Below are positions 8,915 through 17,243 of a stretch of DNA of 37,345 nucleotides, one piece after another. How positions within the stretch are numbered: position 1 is the stretch's first letter; each line of letters opens with the position of its first letter. This stretch comes from CAZIDL01 sp964537825 (GTDB lineage Bacteria > Bacteroidota > Bacteroidia > Flavobacteriales_D > CAYVSK01). The notes under the pieces were generated by a model. It saw only the letters and a program-made list of their open reading frames with translations. It made no database searches and was not told where the DNA came from. Both the position numbers and the translations under genes were made by a program. The stretch covers positions 1-37,345 of the forward strand of contig CAZIDL010000020.1 in NCBI GenBank assembly GCA_964537825.1, written 5' to 3'.

Positions 8915-10375
8915 ATGGAGCGTATTTTGAATTACATCGGTGGCCAACTGACCGAGCCGCTGGATGGGAATTTTCTGGAGAACTACGAACCGGGGAAAGG
9001 ACAGGTCTATTCCGAGATCCCGGATTCAGGGAGCGAAGATGTTGAAAGGGCCTATCAGGCCGCCCTCGATGCTTTCGCTGATCGGTCCTGGACCGATAAG
9101 GAAGAGCGGTCCAAGATCATGCTCCGGGTCGCCGAGCGGATCGAAGAGCGAATGGACGAATTGGCCCAAGCAGAGTCAAGGGACAACGGGAAGCCCGTTT
9201 GGCTGGCCAAGCAAGTTGATATCCCGAGAGCGGCAAGCAATTTTCGCTTCTTCGCGACCGGCCTCATGCACTTTGCCTCCGAGTCACACGATATGGAGGG
9301 TAGGGCTATCAACTACACGCTCCGCGAGCCACTCGGGGTGGTCGGGTGTATCTCACCCTGGAATCTGCCGCTCTACCTGTTCACCTGGAAGATAGCACCG
9401 GCTTTGGCTGCTGGAAATACTGTTGTGGCAAAGCCATCGGAGGTGACCCCCATGACCGCTTATCTTCTTTCGGAGATCTGCCAAGAGGTCGGGCTCCTCC
9501 CAGGGGCTCTCAATATCGTTCACGGAAAAGGAGGGGAGGTCGGAAATGCCATTACGGCGGATCGAGGGATCAAAGCCATCGCCTTCACGGGTGGTACCGA
9601 GACCGGTGCTGAGATCGCGCGCAAAGCTGCTCCGCAGTTCAAAAAGCTCTCGCTCGAGCTAGGAGGGAAGAACCCGAACATCATCTTCGATGATGCCGAC
9701 TTCGACCGGATGTTGAAGACAACCCTTAAAAGCTCTTTTGCCAATCAGGGTGAGATCTGCCTTTGCGGTTCGCGGATCTTTATCCAGAACAAGCTCTATG
9801 AGCGATTCAAAGAAGCTTTTGTAGAAAAGGCGGAGAAGATGAAAGTGCGGACCCCTGATGATCCAGAAGCCGATATGGGAGCGATCGTTTCCGGGGATCA
9901 CAAGGAAAAGATCATGTCCTACATCCGGCTCGCTAAGGAGGAGGGCGGAAAGATCCTATGTGGGGGAGAAGAAGTGAGTATGGAAGGGGAATATGCGAAC
10001 GGTTGGTATATCCGGCCCACGGTGATCGAAGGACTTTCTTATGACTGTCGTACAAATCAGGAAGAGATCTTCGGTCCGGTGGTCACCCTAACTCCCTTTG
10101 AAAGCGAAGAGGAAGTGCTCCATTACGCCAATAGCGTCCCTTATGGGTTATCAGCTACGGTGTGGACGAAAGATCTCGACCGGGCGCATCGGGTGGCTCA
10201 AAGGGTGCAGGCGGGCATCGTTTGGATCAACTGCTGGCTCGTGCGGGATCTTCGGACCCCGTTTGGCGGCATGAAGCAGTCCGGTCTTGGGAGAGAAGGT
10301 GGATGGGAAGCCTTTCGTTTCTTCACGGAGCCCAAGAACGTTTGTGTGCGGATCGCTAGCGGTCCGGAAGAATAG
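8915..10375 (+). CDS. Aldehyde dehydrogenase, ALDH8 / 2-aminomuconate semialdehyde dehydrogenase-like
   Basis: This 486-residue NAD-dependent aldehyde dehydrogenase is full length. Visible motifs are SPWN with N150, the cofactor lysine K173 in VVAKPSE, the Rossmann motif FTGGTETG (224-231), the general base E248 in LELGGKN, and the nucleophile C282 in NQGEICLCGSR. The combination NQGEICLC plus the C-terminal WLVRDLRTPFGGMKQSGLG is characteristic of the ALDH8A1 / 2-hydroxymuconic or 2-aminomuconic semialdehyde dehydrogenase group, which oxidises the ring-cleavage semialdehyde in kynurenine or catechol meta-cleavage breakdown. No kynureninase, 3-hydroxyanthranilate dioxygenase or decarboxylase gene is nearby, so the substrate is inferred from family signature only. 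It ends 7 bases before a convergent small gene. Confidence 0.9.
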   Translation: MERILNYIGGQLTEPLDGNFLENYEPGKGQVYSEIPDSGSEDVERAYQAALDAFADRSWTDKEERSKIMLRVAERIEERMDELAQAESRDNGKPVWLAKQVDIPRAASNFRFFATGLMHFASESHDMEGRAINYTLREPLGVVGCISPWNLPLYLFTWKIAPALAAGNTVVAKPSEVTPMTAYLLSEICQEVGLLPGALNIVHGKGGEVGNAITADRGIKAIAFTGGTETGAEIARKAAPQFKKLSLELGGKNPNIIFDDADFDRMLKTTLKSSFANQGEICLCGSRIFIQNKLYERFKEAFVEKAEKMKVRTPDDPEADMGAIVSGDHKEKIMSYIRLAKEEGGKILCGGEEVSMEGEYANGWYIRPTVIEGLSYDCRTNQEEIFGPVVTLTPFESEEEVLHYANSVPYGLSATVWTKDLDRAHRVAQRVQAGIVWINCWLVRDLRTPFGGMKQSGLGREGGWEAFRFFTEPKNVCVRIASGPEE

Positions 10376-10382
10376 CGGGGCT

Positions 10383-10643
10383 TTAAAGGAAATCCTCGTA
10401 GGAGTGAAGGTTGGCCCAGGTCCTTAGCTGGAAATAGCGTTCCTGGAAGTCCTCATCGCTTTCCGCTTTTTCCAGGTATTCCACGCGAAAGCGGTCAAAG
10501 TTCTCCAGAGCTCTTCGTTCTTCTTCCTCGAGGGGCTTCCCGGCGAACTCCTTATCCCGAAGGTCCTCGATCGAGACCGGAAGGTTCAAGCGGGAGCGGA
10601 GGCTTGATCGCGTACGTTTTTGCTTATCCTTAGAAGAAGGCAT
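10383..10643 (-). CDS. Small hypothetical basic/acidic protein (86 aa)
   Basis: A small protein I cannot assign. The longer reading begins at a TTG, but an ATG four codons in (10643) is the likelier start, being preceded by a perfect TAGCTTTG box. The first 25 residues are strongly basic (KDKQKRTRSSLRSRLN). The rest is a mixed-charge, probably helical region with aromatic pairs (ENFDRFRVEYLEKAE, DFQERYFQLRTWANLHSYEDFL). There is no signal peptide or membrane segment, so it is probably cytosolic. The basic N-terminus would be compatible with nucleic-acid or ribosome binding, but that is speculation. It is convergent with the aldehyde dehydrogenase and has its own promoter. Confidence 0.7.
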   Translation of the reverse strand: MPSSKDKQKRTRSSLRSRLNLPVSIEDLRDKEFAGKPLEEEERRALENFDRFRVEYLEKAESDEDFQERYFQLRTWANLHSYEDFL

Positions 10644-10659
10644 ATAAAAGCTCAAAGAG

Positions 10660-10667
10660 CAAAGCTA
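10660..10667 (-). promoter_or_regulatory. TAGCTTTG box (Bacteroidota -7 element) for the 86-aa gene
   Basis: The minus strand reads TAGCTTTG, a perfect match to the Bacteroidota TAnnTTTG element. It sits 16 bases before the ATG at 10643, so the predicted leader is only about ten bases. No clear -33 TTTG is visible. Confidence 0.55.
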
Positions 10668-10752
10668 TGCCTTCGCTCTGTCGAGCCAGCTTATCAGGCA
10701 GGCATCTTGTCCACAGGTGAATGTGAAGAACGGCGGGTTCGCCGAAATGGGA

Positions 10753-11739
10753 TCACTCGTAGCTGTAATCCCTTTCGGTCACGAAGCGAGGATCCCCGTC
10801 CACCAAGGTGATCCGTTCGGTCCAGTTGCCTTTTTCATCGTATTCGTAGTTATAGAGGATCTTTTTTACGACCTCACCTTTCTTGTTCCGGTGAAGTTCC
10901 TCGACGAGCTCTCCTTTGCTGTTATAGCTGTAATCCCTCCAATGCGATAATTTTCCGTTCTCATCGAACTTCTTTACCTGGGTGCGATCCCCTTCACCGT
11001 TGTAAGCGTAATCCGAGTGTCCGGTCTCGGTTCCCCTGTCGTCATAGTGAGTCTTGCGTGCTATGCGCCCTTTATCATCCCGCATGTACTTGGTGCGGCG
11101 CTGAAGCGAACCAGATGAGGTCAAATGGAGCTCCTGCGTGACCCGACCTTTCTGGTCCCGTTCGAATTCAACCTTTTGGATCTTTTCGCCTTTTCCGTTC
11201 TTTCGGATCGTCCGGACCTTTCGTCCATTCGTGTCGTACTCATAGATCTCTTTCCACTTGAGCTTCCCCGCTCCGGTCTTCATCTGCTTTTCCTTAACAC
11301 GCCCTTCCTCGTATTTCCAAAGGGTTTTGTTTTGGGGTTCGTCCCCGCTTTTGCTCACCACCCGCCTTTTTTCTTGTTCACCGCTTTCATCGTGCTGGAT
11401 CTCGACCTTCCTTTGGACTTTATCGGTGCTGTCGAACCAAAGCTCCCGGGTCTTCATGCCCGCCTTGTTGAAGTGGACCTCGAAGTTCTCGAAAGCGGGT
11501 CCCACTCGTTCCCCTTTTTCGATCGAACCTTTTTCCCCTTTTGCCGCATATTTCTTTTGAACGAGTTTGCTGACCTTTCCCTCTAGGTCACGCTTTGCTC
11601 GATCGCTCTTTTCTTCGCTCCTGCCATTGTCCGATCCGTCTTCCTTCTTTTCGCCGGGCGTGCAGGCGAAACTTCCCAACAAGAGAAGGAATGATAGGAG
11701 AAGGCGGGCGGGGATTCCTGAAGCGGGTTCGGTTTTCAT
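10753..11739 (-). CDS. Lipoprotein with YD (RHS-like) repeats
   Basis: The protein is 328 residues with a lipoprotein signal: a hydrophobic stretch LLLSFLLLLGSFAC, with C26 as the predicted lipidated cysteine. A charged linker follows. From about residue 85 there are degenerate repeats of about 21-24 residues with the pattern YEYD-x-NGR/KG-x-V-x(2)-K/E (for example YEYDTNGRKVRTI, YSYNSKGELVEEL, YEYDEKGNWTERI). These resemble YD/RHS or MORN-like beta-hairpin repeats, and such lipoproteins are common and uncharacterised in Bacteroidota. It is probably periplasmic or surface-anchored. It is divergent from the DUF2911 gene. Function unknown; no toxin domain is visible. Confidence 0.85.
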   Translation of the reverse strand: MKTEPASGIPARLLLSFLLLLGSFACTPGEKKEDGSDNGRSEEKSDRAKRDLEGKVSKLVQKKYAAKGEKGSIEKGERVGPAFENFEVHFNKAGMKTRELWFDSTDKVQRKVEIQHDESGEQEKRRVVSKSGDEPQNKTLWKYEEGRVKEKQMKTGAGKLKWKEIYEYDTNGRKVRTIRKNGKGEKIQKVEFERDQKGRVTQELHLTSSGSLQRRTKYMRDDKGRIARKTHYDDRGTETGHSDYAYNGEGDRTQVKKFDENGKLSHWRDYSYNSKGELVEELHRNKKGEVVKKILYNYEYDEKGNWTERITLVDGDPRFVTERDYSYE

Positions 11740-11869
11740 TTTCCTTTTGCTTTCAGAGGGTATGGACCCGATAAGGTTTGATCGCTAAAGAGGCTGCAAT
11801 TTAGGAATATTCGCGGTTATCTACCAAACGCTTCAGCGAAAGACGGGTCCTTTGGGAAGCTTTAATTCC

Positions 11870-11877
11870 TACCTTCG
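11870..11877 (+). promoter_or_regulatory. TACCTTCG box before the DUF2911 gene
   Basis: TACCTTCG is one mismatch from TAnnTTTG and lies 15 bases before the ATG at 11893. A TTTG at 11851-11854 could serve as the -33 element, although the 15-base spacing is slightly short. Confidence 0.4.
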
Positions 11878-11892
11878 TCGAAACTTTATTCT

Positions 11893-12738
11893 ATGAGAGC
11901 TATTGCCACATCCATCTCCTTCTTTTTCCTTCTTTTTGTCACATCCGTCCATGCTCAGGAGCTCCCTCAGCCAAGCCCAAAAGCTGAAGTAGAGCAGCGT
12001 GTGGGATTGACGGATATCAAGATCGAATATTCGAGTCCCGGGGTAAAGGGTCGTGAGATATTCGGAGGCCTCGTTCCTTATGGTAAGATCTGGCGGACCG
12101 GTGCTAATGCTGCCACCACCATTATGTTCAGCAAGGACGTAAAGGTTCAGGGAAAGGAGGTCCCCTCGGGCACCTATTCCCTCTTCACCATTCCGGGTAA
12201 GGACCAATGGACCGTGATCCTTAACAAGAAGACGGAACTATGGGGGACGGGTGACCACAAAAAGAAACACGACCTCTGCCGATTCAAAGTAGAACCAAAG
12301 GACCTTCCCCGGAAACGGGAGCGGATGACCTTCCTGATCTCGGACTTCGATGAAAAGAGCGCTAGCATCGAGCTCCAATGGGCCAAGACAGGAATTTCTT
12401 TCAATATGGAGACCAATACGGACGAGCACGCGATGGCCAATATCGAAAAGAGCTTGTCAGAAGTGCCGGGTAAGTACGCCAATTCCGCCCGTTACACCCT
12501 GCGGGCTAAAAAGCACTACGAAAAGGGGTTGGAATGGGCGAAAACTTCCATCGAGCTCGATCAGGGATGGTACAATACCTGGATCAAAGCCGAACTCCTC
12601 GCCCGGATGGAAAACTTCGAAAAAGCTTACAAAAGCATGAAAAAGGCCAAAGAACTCGGGGATAAGGCGGAGAGCTTTTTCTACAAGGACAAAGTGGAAA
12701 AGCGGCTCAAGCAGCTCGAAGATAAGGTCGGAGGCTGA
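11893..12738 (+). CDS. DUF2911 domain-containing secreted protein
   Basis: The protein is 281 residues. Residues 1-22 are a signal peptide (ending VHAQ). The DUF2911 core spans about 25-175: PSPKAEVEQRVGLTDI, the family hallmark VKGREIFGGLVPYGKIWRTGAN, then VPSGTYSLFTIP and the pair W/ELWGTGD. After it, residues about 185-281 form a helical, lysine-rich tail with a TPR-like appearance (YEKGLEWAKTSIELDQGWYNTWIKAELLARMENFEKAYKSM is the core of it, split across two helices). The function of DUF2911 is not known; members are periplasmic or extracellular proteins abundant in Bacteroidota. Its stop codon abuts the stop codon of the convergent symporter gene (TGATCA at 12736-12741). Confidence 0.92.
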   Translation: MRAIATSISFFFLLFVTSVHAQELPQPSPKAEVEQRVGLTDIKIEYSSPGVKGREIFGGLVPYGKIWRTGANAATTIMFSKDVKVQGKEVPSGTYSLFTIPGKDQWTVILNKKTELWGTGDHKKKHDLCRFKVEPKDLPRKRERMTFLISDFDEKSASIELQWAKTGISFNMETNTDEHAMANIEKSLSEVPGKYANSARYTLRAKKHYEKGLEWAKTSIELDQGWYNTWIKAELLARMENFEKAYKSMKKAKELGDKAESFFYKDKVEKRLKQLEDKVGG

Positions 12739-14448
12739 TCAGGATTCGGCTTCAGATGGGGAGGTCGGCCCTTGTCCCTTTAAGCTTTCGATCAGCAATG
12801 CGACGCCGATGACTATGATCGGACCGATCAGGTTGAACCAGAGATAGCTGATCGGGAAAATGGCTATCTCGCCCAGGTAATAGAGAAGTCCTATAGAAGC
12901 TTGGGCCACGATGGCGGCGATGAAGACCGCGTTCCCTTTCACCGTCTTCACGAAAAAGGCTGCGAGAAAGATCCCAAGAATGGGGCCGTAGAAGATCGAT
13001 CCGAGGATGTTCACCGCCTCGATCAGGTTCTCGAAGAGCGAAGCTAGTGCGGCAAAAAGGATCGCTAACCCTCCAAAAAGGAGGGTGGAAAGCCTCGAAG
13101 CCCGTAGATACTGCTTTTCATTCCCATGCTTTTGGATCTTTCGTTTATAAATATCCACCGTAGCTGTGGATGCCAGCGAGTTCAATTCCGCAGAAGTAGA
13201 GGACATGGCCGCTGAGAATATCACGGCCAGAAGCAACCCTACCACCCCTATGGGAAGCTGATCCATGACAAAAGTGACGAAGATGTAATCATCGTCCTTG
13301 GGTTCAGCGTTCTTATCAACCTTTTTAACGAGGCTTTTGGCCCGGGATCGGAGGCTGTCCTGTTCTGCGGTCAGTCGGCTCAGCTCTTCCCCGAAATCCG
13401 CATTGCTTTTCCCTTCAGCGAATTCCCCGATCAGGGCTTTTTTCTCCTTAAAAAGCTTTTGGTGCTCCTTTTGGAGTTCATCGTATTCGTCCCCGTATTC
13501 GGAGTTCTCTACTTTTTGCTGGTTCACCTCGTTGAAATGGAGGGGGGGCATGTGGAATTGATAGAAGAGAAGGACGAGGATCCCGACGAAGAGAATGAAG
13601 AACTGCATCGGTACTTTCAGGAGTCCGTTGAACAGCAACCCGATGCGGCTCGCCCTTACGGAACTTCCTCCCAGATAGCGCTGAACCTGGGACTGGTCCG
13701 TCCCGAAATAGGCCAATTGGAGAAAAAGCCCCCCGATCAAACCGGACCAGATGTTGTACTTCGTCGAAGGATCGAATTCGAGATCGATCGCTTCCAATTT
13801 GCCCATCTTCCCCGCTACTTCCAGCCCTTCTCCAAGGCTGATATGCTGGGACAAATAATAGATCAGGAGCCCAAAAGCAAAGATGAGTCCGCCAAAGATG
13901 ACCGCCATCTGTTGCTTGTGGGTTTGACTGACCGCTTTGGTACCTCCTGAAACGGTGTAGATGATCACGAGGACCCCGATGAACAGGATGGTGAAGTTCA
14001 ACGACCAATCGAGGAGTTGTGAAAGGATTATGGCTGGTGCATAGATGGTAATACCAGCCGCTAGTCCCCGCTGAAGGAGAAAGAGGGAAGCCGTTAGGAG
14101 ACGCGTTTTAAGGTCGAAGCGGGATTCGAGGAATTCGTAAGCTGTATAGACCTTCAGCCGGTAATATAGCGGTATAAAGACCGCTGATATGATCACCATG
14201 GCCAAGGGGAGGCCGAAATAGAATTGCACGAAACCCATCCCTTCCAGATAAGCCTGGCCAGGAGTGGAAAGAAAGGTGATCGCGCTGGCCTGGGTGGCCA
14301 TGACCGAAAGCCCGATCGTCCACCAGCTCATCGTGTTATCCCCCTTCAGAAAGCCTTGGATGTTCTTGCTCCCGTAGGTCTTCCATGCACCGTAGCCTAC
14401 GATGAAGAAAAGGGCCCCCAGCATGATGGTCCAGTCCACCCAGCTCAT
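12739..14448 (-). CDS. Sodium:solute symporter (SSS family) of the PIG-L operon
   Basis: This 569-residue inner-membrane transporter belongs to the SSS family. About 13 hydrophobic segments are visible. Family motifs include the GTDQSQVQRYL stretch (249-259) and the sodium-site region AAMSSTSAELNSLASTATVDIYK at 413-435, where the paired serines are expected to bind Na+. Residues about 301-388 form a long hydrophilic, coiled-coil-like insertion rich in Glu/Lys between two membrane segments; family members usually have only a short loop here. Its ATG overlaps the stop of the small upstream membrane protein (ATGA at 14445-14448), so the two are translationally coupled. Substrate is unknown. The linked secreted PIG-L deacetylase suggests a sugar or amino-sugar derivative, but that is inference. 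Confidence 0.9.
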   Translation of the reverse strand: MSWVDWTIMLGALFFIVGYGAWKTYGSKNIQGFLKGDNTMSWWTIGLSVMATQASAITFLSTPGQAYLEGMGFVQFYFGLPLAMVIISAVFIPLYYRLKVYTAYEFLESRFDLKTRLLTASLFLLQRGLAAGITIYAPAIILSQLLDWSLNFTILFIGVLVIIYTVSGGTKAVSQTHKQQMAVIFGGLIFAFGLLIYYLSQHISLGEGLEVAGKMGKLEAIDLEFDPSTKYNIWSGLIGGLFLQLAYFGTDQSQVQRYLGGSSVRASRIGLLFNGLLKVPMQFFILFVGILVLLFYQFHMPPLHFNEVNQQKVENSEYGDEYDELQKEHQKLFKEKKALIGEFAEGKSNADFGEELSRLTAEQDSLRSRAKSLVKKVDKNAEPKDDDYIFVTFVMDQLPIGVVGLLLAVIFSAAMSSTSAELNSLASTATVDIYKRKIQKHGNEKQYLRASRLSTLLFGGLAILFAALASLFENLIEAVNILGSIFYGPILGIFLAAFFVKTVKGNAVFIAAIVAQASIGLLYYLGEIAIFPISYLWFNLIGPIIVIGVALLIESLKGQGPTSPSEAES

Positions 14449-14627
14449 GCGTAACGTACGGTAAAGAGGTAAAAGAGGAGGATCAGAAAAAGGAGGAAGC
14501 CGATCACGAAAAAATAGGCTTTTCTCCAGGTGGAGAAGATAGGCGGAGGATCGGGTTCGGGTACCTTATCATGCGAGGCCCGAATATCATCCCCATCCGT
14601 TTCAGGGGTTTCCGGCTCCGATCCCAT
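14445..14627 (-). CDS. Small single-helix membrane protein between PIG-L deacetylase and symporter
   Basis: From the ATG at 14627 this is 60 residues; an in-frame GTG 11 codons upstream is less likely. The N-terminal half is acidic and proline-rich (MGSEPETPETDGDD ... EPDPPPIFSTW). The C-terminal half is one strong transmembrane helix (AYFFVIGFLLFLILLFYLFT). It overlaps the end of the PIG-L gene by 26 bases and the symporter start by 4 bases (ATGA), so it is embedded in the operon and probably translated by coupling. A small subunit or assembly factor of the symporter is the natural reading, but this rests on gene position only. Confidence 0.75.
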   Translation of the reverse strand: MGSEPETPETDGDDIRASHDKVPEPDPPPIFSTWRKAYFFVIGFLLFLILLFYLFTVRYA

Positions 14628-17127
14628 AGGAAACGAGGTTGTCGAAGAGACGATACGCACCAGGAACCCCCGCTGGCAATTGGCGGAAAAAGGCTATTCC
14701 AGTGTACACGATCGTTCCTTTTCCATGTTCTGCAAGAAGGAGCCCTCCCTTTTTCGGACTTTCCCCTTGGTCCTTCCAGGATATCATCGGTTGAAAGGGA
14801 TCTCCCCATTCCTTGGCGAAGTAAAGCCCTCTTTCCTGCACCCATCCTTCGAAATCTTTCTTACGGATCTCGTTCGGCTCGTTGAAAAAGGGATGTTCAG
14901 GCTGAAGAAGCTTTGCTTCGGCTGATTCTTCGGTGACCCGGTGATCTCCTGAAGGGACCAGGGGATAGGGAGCTATCCGGTCTGTTACCAGTGCATCGTC
15001 GTCCTTGTTGTATTGGAGGATGAGATGTCCCCCTTCCTTAGCGTACTCGAATAATGCTTCGTTGTTGTAGCGGAGTGACTCGTGCACGTTGAAAGCTCGG
15101 ACACCTGTGATCACTACATCGTAATCTTCCAGCCCGGCTGATCGGAGCTTGCGGGCGGTGATGCGGTCGACCGAATAGCCTAATTGTTCGAGGGCCTCAG
15201 GAACCTCGTCACCGGATCCCATGATGTAAGCCACACGCCCTTTTCTTTGGCCGATGTTCAGCTGGACCCCTTGGATCCCTGCCTCGCGGATCACGAGCTG
15301 AGGGGTTATGTGATCGTAGCTGATGCGATCCTCCCGCTTTTGGTAGCGTTCTCCATCGACTTTGGCATAAGGGGTCAATTTACCTTTCGAAGCCTTTTGG
15401 GGTGGGCTCACCTTAAAGCTCACCTTTTTGCTCTCCCCTTTCTTCTCGAAACGGAGCTTCCGAGACTTTGGTTCCGATCCCCAACCCTTTGGGAGATCGA
15501 GGGAAGCTTCAGCTTCGATCCCACTACGGTGGGCCCGATAGCTTACTTCGATCTCGCGCGCCTTAGCGTCCGGAAAGACCTGGGCCTTCCCCGAGCTGTT
15601 CGCCGTGATAGGAGGTAGAACCCTGAACGGTTCATAGACCCCTCCACGCACCTTGCTCCGGGTTTTGTGCTCCACCGGGAGCTGGACCTGGAGGGACTTC
15701 CCGTCAACAAGAAGTTCCAGGGTGGTATGGATCGCTGCGGGGGGTTGGGCGTTCACGATGGATGCGGGATCATTCTCCGGCGGGCGATAAACTCCCTTTT
15801 TAGAGGGCTTTTCGAGCCATTGGTGCGTATTGGTATTGGCATCTTCCGGAACGGTCGCAGAGATCTCCAGGAAGGATGGAACGTTCTCTTCAGGGCGGAG
15901 GTCCCATACTGTGTCCTTTTGGGCAAGTTGCACCTGCCCGACTTTCATCGGTACATCCGACCGATGCGTGAACTCCAGTTCGACGTGGAAACTATCCCCC
16001 GGACAAGCAGAAGGGGTTCTCGTCGTGGCCTCGATATAAGTGCCGCTGCATGCGAGGATGAGACGGCTAAGATGAGCTCGCTGTCTTTTTTTCCAACGCC
16101 GTTCCTTTGCTGTATCGATGGCCTTGTAGGCTTTGAGAAGCGTAGGAAGGATCTTTTCAGGCCGGTGGGGCTGATATCGTTTCCGGGCTTTTCGGACCGC
16201 TTTGGCATATGCTTTCCGCCGCTTATAATGACCGGTCTTCGTTTGGACCCCGTCCATGATGCTCGAGGGACTTCCTTCTATGTCCGTCCGGTCCTTGAGC
16301 ACCCGGAAGTATTCCCATGCCTTTCCCCGTTCCTTTTCAACCCCGAAGCCCTGGCACTTGTGCATGCTTCTAGCTTCTGCAGCTATTTCCGTATAGGATA
16401 GGCCTGTATAAGGATCGTACTTTCCCACGTTCACCCGAAAAAGGTCCTTTTCTTCATCAACTCGATCCGGTAGTTCCTTATCCCACCAGGTGCTGGTGTT
16501 GAAGAGGAGGCGTTTCGGTTGCCACGGATCGATCTCATTCGTCTGCTCAGGAAAGGCTTTAGGATCGCCGGCCATCCCAAAAGCCTTTTCAGCCAGTATC
16601 GCAGATGCCGTGTGATGTCCATGACCCCCTTCATAACCACCTTTTGGAAAACGGGTGATGATCACATGGGGTCGGAATTCTCGGATAACGCGAACCACAT
16701 CCTTTAAGACCCGATCTTTTCCCCAGATCTTAAAGGTCTCTTTTGAGCGTTTGGAATAACCGAAATCCTTGGCCCGTGAAAAGAACTGTTCACCACCGTC
16801 GATACGACGTGCTTGCAAGAGTTCCTGGGTCCGCAGCACGCTGAGCAGTTCCCCTCTTTCCGATCCGATCAGGTTCTGTCCACCCCCTCCCCGGGTGAGG
16901 GAAAGGTAGGCGCATCGGATGTGTTCCTTACGTGAAAGATGGGCGATCACGCGGGTGTTCTCATCATCGGGATGAGCGGCCAAATAAAGGACCCTCCCGC
17001 TCTTTTGAGGCAATTCAAGGTCATGGAGAATATCGCTGGAAGCCTGAGGGAGTCGGTAAGGATGCTGTGTGAACCCAGCTGATAATGAGAGGACGGTCAG
17101 GAAAAAGAAAATAGTAGCACGGCGCAT
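14602..17127 (-). CDS. Secreted PIG-L family (LmbE-like) deacetylase, large form
   Basis: The protein is 841 residues with a signal peptide (1-21, ending AGFTQ). The PIG-L/LmbE catalytic domain covers about 44-290: metal and catalytic residues in AHPDDE (51-56) and the histidine cluster GGHGHH (167-172). Family enzymes remove acetyl groups from N-acetylglucosamine-type substrates using Zn2+. The remaining 550 residues are not part of the small cytosolic members. They include beta-sandwich-like modules (about 360-620) and a C-terminal stretch with a ThuA/amidotransferase-like look (LEDYDVVITGVRAFN, then GGHLILQYN). It is first in an operon with the 60-residue membrane protein and the symporter, suggesting extracytoplasmic deacetylation linked to uptake. 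It has a perfect TAGATTTG box 22 bases upstream. Confidence 0.9.
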   Translation of the reverse strand: MRRATIFFFLTVLSLSAGFTQHPYRLPQASSDILHDLELPQKSGRVLYLAAHPDDENTRVIAHLSRKEHIRCAYLSLTRGGGGQNLIGSERGELLSVLRTQELLQARRIDGGEQFFSRAKDFGYSKRSKETFKIWGKDRVLKDVVRVIREFRPHVIITRFPKGGYEGGHGHHTASAILAEKAFGMAGDPKAFPEQTNEIDPWQPKRLLFNTSTWWDKELPDRVDEEKDLFRVNVGKYDPYTGLSYTEIAAEARSMHKCQGFGVEKERGKAWEYFRVLKDRTDIEGSPSSIMDGVQTKTGHYKRRKAYAKAVRKARKRYQPHRPEKILPTLLKAYKAIDTAKERRWKKRQRAHLSRLILACSGTYIEATTRTPSACPGDSFHVELEFTHRSDVPMKVGQVQLAQKDTVWDLRPEENVPSFLEISATVPEDANTNTHQWLEKPSKKGVYRPPENDPASIVNAQPPAAIHTTLELLVDGKSLQVQLPVEHKTRSKVRGGVYEPFRVLPPITANSSGKAQVFPDAKAREIEVSYRAHRSGIEAEASLDLPKGWGSEPKSRKLRFEKKGESKKVSFKVSPPQKASKGKLTPYAKVDGERYQKREDRISYDHITPQLVIREAGIQGVQLNIGQRKGRVAYIMGSGDEVPEALEQLGYSVDRITARKLRSAGLEDYDVVITGVRAFNVHESLRYNNEALFEYAKEGGHLILQYNKDDDALVTDRIAPYPLVPSGDHRVTEESAEAKLLQPEHPFFNEPNEIRKKDFEGWVQERGLYFAKEWGDPFQPMISWKDQGESPKKGGLLLAEHGKGTIVYTGIAFFRQLPAGVPGAYRLFDNLVSYGIGAGNP

Positions 17128-17149
17128 GGAGATCGGCTCGATGTGGATA

Positions 17150-17157
17150 CAAATCTA
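17150..17157 (-). promoter_or_regulatory. TAGATTTG box for the PIG-L operon
   Basis: The minus strand reads TAGATTTG, a perfect TAnnTTTG match, 22 bases before the PIG-L ATG at 17127. The predicted transcript start would be about 15 bases from the ATG. Confidence 0.55.
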
Positions 17158-17216
17158 AGGAAGCGGTAGGACCGTGGATCCAAGGCGGAGCTCCCTTTTA
17201 AGGAAGTTCAGCTTCG

Positions 17217-17224
17217 TACCTTTG
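17217..17224 (+). promoter_or_regulatory. TACCTTTG box for the SCO gene
   Basis: TACCTTTG is a perfect TAnnTTTG match, 19 bases before the ATG at 17244. It lies 59 bases from the opposing box of the PIG-L operon, so the two promoters are back to back. Confidence 0.55.
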
Positions 17225-17243
17225 CATCGGTAAAGACAGCGCC

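Noticed and set aside
15667..16401. 244-codon plus-strand frame
   Set aside because: It lies wholly within the PIG-L deacetylase gene on the other strand and has no coherent protein features.
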